From an uncultured Bacteroidales bacterium (lineage in GTDB: Bacteria > Bacteroidota > Bacteroidia > Bacteroidales > Paludibacteraceae): DNA of 51,372 bases. The notes below the pieces were generated by a model. It was not told the DNA's origin, ran no database searches, and was given only the letters and a program-made list of their open reading frames with translations. The stretch spans positions 1 to 51,372 of the forward strand of contig ONTT01000015.1 of NCBI GenBank assembly GCA_900320865.1, in the 5' to 3' direction. Within the stretch, counting starts at the first letter, position 1. Each line of letters opens with the position of its first letter. Shown here one piece after another: positions 47,075 to 51,372 of the stretch. Made by a program: the position numbers and the translations under genes.

Positions 47075-47332
47075 ATGAAAAGTCGTTTTTTGTCTTATTT
47101 TTTGGTGTTTACATGCGCGCTCCTTATATTCGCGTGCACGTGCTGTAACAAACAAAAAGATCCTAAGCCCGTACAGGTACGCGCATCCTTGTTCCATAAC
47201 CCGGATAGCCTCTTATTCTATGCTGAGAAGGCATACCTGGAGGACGATGCGTATGGTCTCTATGTGACGGGCGCCGCGGCTTTCCTCCGCGAGAACAATC
47301 CCGATTTCCCTGATAGTTGTACGCAATACTAA
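47075..47332 (+). CDS. Small lipoprotein
   Basis: About 85 residues, started at 47075 (MKSRFLSYFL); MDH at 47066 is also in frame. The signal LVFTCALLIFACTCC has a lipobox with the acylated Cys at about residue 21-24. The mature part has PVQVRASLFHNPDSLLFYAEKAY and a short TPR-like helix. It ends 20 bases before the methylase gene, so it is probably cotranscribed. The role is unknown. Confidence 0.55.
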   Translation: MKSRFLSYFLVFTCALLIFACTCCNKQKDPKPVQVRASLFHNPDSLLFYAEKAYLEDDAYGLYVTGAAAFLRENNPDFPDSCTQY

Positions 47333-47352
47333 GAATAAATACCACGAAAAAT

Positions 47353-48375
47353 ATGGCAAGACAAGATTTGGCAAAAGCGAAAGACGCTAAAAGGGACGAA
47401 TTTTATACTCAACTTTCCGACATTGAAAAAGAATTAGTGCACTATCGCGACTATTTCCGCGGCAAGGTGGTGTTCTGTAATTGCGATGATCCGTACGAAA
47501 GCAATTTCTTTAAGTACTTTGCGCTCAATTTCAATGCGCTCGGTCTCAAAAAACTCATAGCTACCTGCTATGATGGTTCTCCTATTGCTCAACAGGAACT
47601 GCCTTTATTCCCGGAAGCAGAAACAGAACCAAAACGTAAAGCCTATAAAGTAGAAATCTCCGAAGTACCTGATTTAGACGGCAATGGTTCAACAGATTTA
47701 ACGGATGTACAGCTACTCCTCAAAAGTAGTGCCCATAATGTCAAGGCAGAGTTAAAGCAAAACGGCTCTTTTGATAGCCCCGAAAGTATAGAGTTACTGA
47801 AAGAGGCAGATATAGTTGTTACCAACCCGCCTTTCTCGCTGTTCAAAGAGTTCTTATCTTTGGTTGTCAAATACGATAAACAATTTATTATTATCGGAAA
47901 TACTAATGCCCTGCATTACAAGGAAATGTTCTCTTTATTTCAGCAAGACAAGATCCGTACGGGCTACACGAATTTTAATGTAGGAATGTATTTCCAAGTA
48001 CCTGATACATATGAGAAATTCCATCATATAGAAAACGGAAAGAAAATGGCGCGCGTTTCCACCTCTTGTTGGTATACAAATTTGCCTGTATTAAAACATA
48101 AAGAAGAGTTAATCCTAATAAAACATTATACACCCGAAGAGTATCCGACTTATGATAACTACGATGCTATAAATGTAAATACTTATACTGATATTCCTTG
48201 TGATTATGAAGGAGTTATGGGAGTACCTATTACATTTCTGGATAAATTTGCACCAAGTCAGTTTGAAATATTAGGCACAAGTACATTCGATATGGAAAAA
48301 GGAGCTCCTTATATTAAAGGAAAACGGATATACGAAAGAGTTTTAATCCGAAATAAAAAACCACAAATATCATGA
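47353..48375 (+). CDS. EcoRI-family adenine-specific DNA methyltransferase
   Basis: A 340-residue methylase of the EcoRI family, adding a methyl group to adenine N6. Start at 47353 (MARQDLAKAKDAKRDEFYTQ). FCNCDDPYESNFFKYFALNF is a family signature, and ADIVVTNPPFSLFKEFL with NPPF at 158-161 is the catalytic motif. SCWYTNL and DNYDAINVN follow. It overlaps the downstream nuclease gene by 4 bases, forming a restriction-modification pair. The recognition site cannot be read from sequence. Confidence 0.9.
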   Translation: MARQDLAKAKDAKRDEFYTQLSDIEKELVHYRDYFRGKVVFCNCDDPYESNFFKYFALNFNALGLKKLIATCYDGSPIAQQELPLFPEAETEPKRKAYKVEISEVPDLDGNGSTDLTDVQLLLKSSAHNVKAELKQNGSFDSPESIELLKEADIVVTNPPFSLFKEFLSLVVKYDKQFIIIGNTNALHYKEMFSLFQQDKIRTGYTNFNVGMYFQVPDTYEKFHHIENGKKMARVSTSCWYTNLPVLKHKEELILIKHYTPEEYPTYDNYDAINVNTYTDIPCDYEGVMGVPITFLDKFAPSQFEILGTSTFDMEKGAPYIKGKRIYERVLIRNKKPQIS

Positions 48376-49496
48376 AGATAGAACCGATTAAAGTAAAGAT
48401 TGCCGACCTTGTGGACGGCTATCGTGACAGCGACGAAGAGGGTGTTGTCGGTTATCACGGCAAACTGGACATCCGTCCCAAGTACCAACGCGAGTTCGTC
48501 TATAGCGAGAAACAGGAACACGCTGTCATTGACACCATCTCTAAAAACTACCCGCTCAATATCATGTATTGGGTGGAGAAAGAGGATGGTACCTACGAGG
48601 TCATGGACGGGCAGCAACGCACGCTCTCTATTTGCCATTATTATTGGGGTGCTTTTGCAATTAATTGGAAAGGCAACCTTTGGGGCTATAGTAATCTCCC
48701 CGAAGCCGAACGGGAGCAGTTCCTCAACTACGAATTAGACGTATATGTCTGCAAGGATGGCACAGACATTGAGAAAATAGATTGGTTTCAAGTCATCAAT
48801 ACAGCAGGCGCTGTACTAACGGACCAGGAGATAAACAATGCCGTCTTTGCCGGCTCGTGGGTTACGGACGCTAAACGCTATTTCTCACGCAGTAACTGTG
48901 CTGCGAAACGTATTAGCGATGGGTATATATCTAAGGCTTGGATTAGACAAGAAGGCTTAGAGATGGCTATCGAATGGGTAGCTAAGCGTGACGGAATTTC
49001 GCTCAAAGAATATATGCGCCGCCATCAGCACGACAGCGACTGCAGCGACCTTTGGATGTATTTCAACACCGTTCTTAATTGGGCTAAGATGAAGTTTATC
49101 GGCAAGCATGCGAACCTCTACACCGCAACGGATTGGGGTGAGATGTACCGAAAGCACAAGGACGACCAGATAGATGCCAAAAAACTCGAAGAGTGGATCT
49201 CGGAACTCCTCAAAGATGGCGAAATCACCAATAAGAAAGGTATCCTTTGGTACGTGCTCGATAATAACGAACAGCACCTCGGCTTGCGTACCTTCGATGA
49301 GAAAACCGCTCTCGAGGTTTACGAGGCGCAAGGACATAAATGTGTAGGAGTTAACTGCCCGGAGCATGGACGTGAATTGGATTTCCATGAAATGGAAGCC
49401 GACCATATTATTCCGTGGTCTAAAGGAGGACAAACGGTTAAAGAGAATTGCCAAATGCTCTGCCGTCACTGCAACAGAACAAAAAGCAATAAATAG
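48372..49496 (+). CDS. DUF262-HNH nuclease, partner of the methylase
   Basis: A 374-residue protein. The N-terminal DUF262 domain has IRPKYQREFVYSEKQEHAVI and VMDGQQRTLSICHYY with the DGQQR motif, thought to use NTP. The middle is helical. The C-terminal HNH nuclease has CVGVNCPEHG, MEADHIIPWSKGGQT and CQMLCRHCNRTKSN, with all metal-binding Cys and the HNH residues. The coupling to an EcoRI-type methylase suggests it cuts unmodified DNA. A modification-dependent nuclease role is an alternative for DUF262 proteins. Confidence 0.82.
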   Translation: MKIEPIKVKIADLVDGYRDSDEEGVVGYHGKLDIRPKYQREFVYSEKQEHAVIDTISKNYPLNIMYWVEKEDGTYEVMDGQQRTLSICHYYWGAFAINWKGNLWGYSNLPEAEREQFLNYELDVYVCKDGTDIEKIDWFQVINTAGAVLTDQEINNAVFAGSWVTDAKRYFSRSNCAAKRISDGYISKAWIRQEGLEMAIEWVAKRDGISLKEYMRRHQHDSDCSDLWMYFNTVLNWAKMKFIGKHANLYTATDWGEMYRKHKDDQIDAKKLEEWISELLKDGEITNKKGILWYVLDNNEQHLGLRTFDEKTALEVYEAQGHKCVGVNCPEHGRELDFHEMEADHIIPWSKGGQTVKENCQMLCRHCNRTKSNK

Positions 49497-49545
49497 ATAA
49501 AAAAGACATAACTGCGAAAACAAAAAAGCATCGCAACCGATAAGT

Positions 49546-49688
49546 CTAAGCCGGAAACTTAAGAACACTATCGAAAACGATGCCTATGGCGTAGTACACA
49601 CTACGGCACGGGTGGACGTTTCTATAAATGGTGTTCGAAGATTTCCGGCTTAGGCTCGTTTATAGGAACCAAACCCGTGCTTTTTTTT
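49546..49688 (+). ncRNA. Candidate structured RNA with crossing helices and terminator
   Basis: Four helices can be drawn. P1 is CTAAGCCGGAAA (49546-49557) with TTTCCGGCTTAG (49642-49653), 12 perfect pairs. P2 is GAACACTAT (49563-49571) with ATGGTGTTC (49628-49636). P3 is GCACGGGT (49606-49613) with ACCCGTGC (49673-49680). P4 is TTTCTATAAA (49619-49628) with TTTATAGGAA (49659-49668). CGTAGT/ACTACG forms a local hairpin at 49590-49605. P3 and P4 cross P1 and P2, and P3 is followed by eight Ts. It could be a pseudoknotted RNA or an attenuator with alternative folds. No promoter is visible just upstream, so it is probably made with the restriction-modification mRNA. Confidence 0.6.
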
Positions 49689-49710
49689 GACTAATCTTAT
49701 ATCTAAAAAT

Positions 49711-50094
49711 ATGCAACAAGTAGTTAAAATTGAGCAGCCGACTATTGGCCAAAATTTCGGATCTGTAACCATCATCAACAACTATCCTCAACCCGTTGCA
49801 GACCCTAAACAAGAGGATAAAGTAACCGACAAGCCTTCTACCATACCGCCTGATTTCTTTTGTATCTCCACCAGGTTCTCCGAAGAAAACATCCGAGAGA
49901 GACTAAATGCCGAACTTTCAATCGCTACTACTAAAATTGATTATTGCCGAGCTTTATACAGACTGCAATATATAGGCTGCATCAATATTGATCAGTATGC
50001 CTCAGATGCCCAAAGGGCTATCGTCTTTAATCGCTTTCAATCGAAATTCGACCTCTCGCCAAGCGATTTTTGCAAGGCTCGCGCTAATAGATAG
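49711..50094 (+). CDS. Hypothetical protein downstream of the structured RNA
   Basis: A 127-residue protein started at 49711 (MQQVVKIEQPTIGQNFGSVT). The N-terminal IGQNFGSVTIINNY segment is beta-like. A Lys/Pro/Asp linker follows, then a helical C-terminal domain (FSEENIRERLNAELSIATTK, YRLQYIGCINIDQY, SDAQRAIVFNRFQSKFDLS). I do not recognise the family. It follows the candidate RNA's terminator by 22 bases, so its expression may depend on read-through. The context suggests a mobile or defence region. Confidence 0.55.
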   Translation: MQQVVKIEQPTIGQNFGSVTIINNYPQPVADPKQEDKVTDKPSTIPPDFFCISTRFSEENIRERLNAELSIATTKIDYCRALYRLQYIGCINIDQYASDAQRAIVFNRFQSKFDLSPSDFCKARANR

Positions 50095-50115
50095 ACGCAG
50101 AATTTTGGAATTCCT

Positions 50116-50159
50116 CGCAGAGAATTCGCAGAGAATTCGCAGAGATTTCGCAGAATTGG
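50116..50159. repeat. 11-base tandem repeat
   Basis: Two perfect CGCAGAGAATT units followed by the variants CGCAGAGATTT and CGCAGAATTGG. It lies just after the hypothetical gene and before a terminator. Confidence 0.7.
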
Positions 50160-50169
50160 CAGAGTTTTG

Positions 50170-50197
50170 GCACTCCTTTTTAGGGGTGCTTTTTTTA
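50170..50197 (+). terminator. Rho-independent terminator
   Basis: GCACTCC pairs with GGGGTGC (one G-T pair) across a TTTTTA loop, followed by seven Ts. Confidence 0.75.
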
Positions 50198-50201
50198 TAC
50201 C

Positions 50202-50270
50202 TACCTTTGCATCGCCAAACGGTCCAAGACACCTCACGTTGAGGCTCTTTTCCCTCCGTCTGGCGATGTT
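50202..50270 (+). promoter_or_regulatory. Promoter and structured leader of the small membrane protein gene
   Basis: A TACCTTTG -7 box lies at 50202-50209; no clear TTTG is found upstream. CATCGCCAAACGG then pairs with CCGTCTGGCGATG over 13 positions with one mismatch, enclosing a CCTCA/TGAGG hairpin. The leader would be a closed stem from near the transcript start to a few bases before the start codon at 50271. Confidence 0.6.
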
Positions 50271-50492
50271 ATGATTTATACTTTTTTATCTTCGGTCTTC
50301 CTGACCTTTTTCTTCCTCCTCGCAGCCTGGTCCTTTTTTGGATTCATCGAGCTCTGGCGCAAAAATTTCCCTCTCACCTGGGCATGCTACCAACATGTGT
50401 ACGTGCTGGCAATTCTCTCGTTCGTGTGTTTCATCCTTGCCGTGATCTTCGGCACCCAAATCCCCGACTGTTATGCGCCAACGATGCTTTGA
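50271..50492 (+). CDS. Small membrane protein
   Basis: A 73-residue protein with two predicted membrane helices (residues 4-26 and 43-62). A short loop containing ELWRKNFPLTWACYQH lies between them. I do not recognise it. It is preceded by the structured leader and its end overlaps the HNH gene by 20 bases, so the two are likely cotranscribed. Confidence 0.55.
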   Translation: MIYTFLSSVFLTFFFLLAAWSFFGFIELWRKNFPLTWACYQHVYVLAILSFVCFILAVIFGTQIPDCYAPTML

Positions 50493-51081
50493 AATCGTCC
50501 GCAAGCCGGAACTCGAAGGTTCGTCCTTCCTCTTCAACAACGTACTCGTTGATTATGTCGGCACCTGCCCCGAAACAGGAATCTCCTTCTATTGTAATAA
50601 CGGCGAAGGCGGTGTCCTCGGCGTCCGCGTCTATCCCGACGAACGGAAAGATAATGTAAATGCAAAAAGCAAGAACAATGGGAAAACGTATTGTCACAGC
50701 AAAGAAGACTATCTACAGTTCAGACATGCTTTTGGAAGAGAAAAAAACATCCTCGCTTCCCATGCCGTCTGGATGGCTGCCGGACGTACCATCCCTGCCG
50801 GCATGACCATGGACCATATCGATGGCTGTACCACCAATAACTATATCGGCAATCTCCGATGTGTCTCTAATGAGATTAACAATCGCGACGGTGGCTTCCT
50901 ACGGATACTGCGTAACAGGGGTTTTAACACATCCCGTATCGAACGTGCCTACCTACTGCGATACTTCGACCGCATGGCGTATATCAAAGACCACATCACC
51001 CGCTATCGCTATAAAAAAAAGATCACCGAAAAGCAGCTTCGTTCCATCCTCTACGATCCCGAGTTCTCCCTCCCTGTATAG
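50473..51081 (+). CDS. HNH endonuclease (homing-type)
   Basis: A 202-residue HNH_3-type nuclease. The motif runs SHAVWMAAGRTIPAGMTMDH, then IDGCTTNNYIGNLRCVSNEINN, with the His, Asn and His expected of the fold. The N-terminal 80 residues (FLFNNVLVDYVGTCPETG) form a strand-rich DNA-binding part, and the C-terminal region is basic and helical. Such enzymes are common in phages, introns and mobile elements. It is followed by a strong inverted repeat at 51142-51177. Confidence 0.82.
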   Translation: MRQRCFEIVRKPELEGSSFLFNNVLVDYVGTCPETGISFYCNNGEGGVLGVRVYPDERKDNVNAKSKNNGKTYCHSKEDYLQFRHAFGREKNILASHAVWMAAGRTIPAGMTMDHIDGCTTNNYIGNLRCVSNEINNRDGGFLRILRNRGFNTSRIERAYLLRYFDRMAYIKDHITRYRYKKKITEKQLRSILYDPEFSLPV

Positions 51082-51141
51082 CTTGTATTGTACTGCCCAC
51101 TTGGCGTGTACTTGTATTGTAGCTTAGTCCTTTTTACTCTT

Positions 51142-51177
51142 AGCTTGGTACTTTTTTGAGCAAAAATGTACCATGCT
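51142..51177 (+). terminator. Inverted repeat, probable terminator of the HNH gene
   Basis: AGCTTGGTAC and GTACCATGCT pair at 9 of 10 positions around TTTTTTGAGCAAAAAT, itself able to form a T5/A5 stem. A second small hairpin GGGCAAT/ATTGCCC lies at 51202-51218. Confidence 0.55.
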
Positions 51178-51237
51178 TAAAACATTTTCTTTGTATTACA
51201 GGGCAATCTAATTGCCCGCTTAAAAAAATTAACATTT

Positions 51238-51372
51238 ATGGATATTAAAGATCTTAAAAACGCCCTGTACGAGGGCATCGTCATCTTCGAGTTCGTCAAG
51301 AAAAACGGTGAACACCGTAAAGCGCGCGGCACTACCTGCCCGGATATCGTGCCTACTGACGACAAACCGAAA
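51238..51372 (+). CDS. WYL_2/SH3-fold protein (DUF2693), 5' part only
   Basis: The first 45 codons of a gene cut by the window edge. It starts MDIKDLKNALYEGIVIFEFV, then KKNGEHRKARGTTCPDIVP, matching the WYL_2 (DUF2693) SH3-like barrel proteins found on Bacteroidota mobile elements and phages. These are thought to bind nucleic acid or modulate transcription, which is not proven. The hairpin at 51202-51218 lies 20 bases upstream of the start. Confidence 0.75.
   Translation, partial: MDIKDLKNALYEGIVIFEFVKKNGEHRKARGTTCPDIVPTDDKPK

Noticed and set aside
49546-49688. Retron msr-msd or type III toxin-antitoxin RNA
   Set aside because: No reverse transcriptase lies nearby, there are no tandem RNA repeats, and the adjacent 127-residue protein does not resemble a ToxN-type toxin.

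Overview
The window looks like chromosome of a Bacteroidales bacterium, probably a gut or uncultured lineage. The evidence is Bacteroidota-type promoters (TTTG, about 20 nt, TANNTTTG), two kinds of TonB-dependent or outer-membrane barrel receptor, a PorT-like type IX secretion protein, Rho with a long disordered insert, an EF-G2 paralogue without the catalytic histidine, and AddAB-type recombination nucleases. No rRNA, tRNA or CRISPR array was found.

Layout. 1-4.6 kb: surface polysaccharide genes (membrane glycosyltransferase, GT4 glycosyltransferase, UDP-glucuronate-type epimerase). 4.7-9.6 kb: an AT-rich defence island with an Abi-alpha (DUF4393) protein and a tight four-gene operon of ThsB-like TIR, DRHyd-like+TPR, ThsB-like TIR and classical TIR proteins. 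It also holds an unknown helical protein and a RhuM remnant. A leftover 3' end of a DUF354 glycosyltransferase gene lies inside the island, which suggests it was inserted into the polysaccharide locus. 9.6-18 kb: a REP-associated tyrosine transposase with its REP palindromes, two FemAB-like transferases, a DUF354 glycosyltransferase, a GxxExxY protein, a RelB/PIN toxin-antitoxin pair, a four-helix-bundle (S23) cassette and a sugar aminotransferase. 18.5-21.2 kb: cytidylate-kinase-like protein, an acidic protein and RibF. 21.1-28.1 kb, minus strand: rho-aroQ-outer-membrane receptor-porT-lipoprotein, overlapping or closely packed and probably one operon. 28.2-35.1 kb: addA-addB-HPr-kinase-like. 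35-36.3 kb: mtaB (minus). 36.4-38.6 kb: EF-G2. 38.7-43.1 kb: a pair of TonB receptors. 43.1-46.8 kb, minus strand: DUF2490, DUF4956, VTC polyphosphate polymerase, a small secreted protein, a tiny lipoprotein and queH. 47-51.4 kb: small lipoprotein, EcoRI-family methylase with DUF262-HNH nuclease, a strongly structured candidate RNA, and small mobile-element-type genes (HNH nuclease, WYL_2/SH3-fold protein cut by the window end).

The most striking thing is the repeat biology. Heptanucleotide arrays using a few shared words sit at gene junctions, where several supply a stop codon, and inside conserved genes such as ribF, addB, mtaB, a TonB receptor and the DUF2490 signal peptide. A nine-base word does the same in queH. 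A second class, hairpin-rich elements sharing an AATCRAAAACKCG motif, occurs in three intergenic gaps and, in frame, within two enzymes. The other main leads are the TIR/DRHyd operon and the crossing-helix RNA downstream of the restriction-modification pair.
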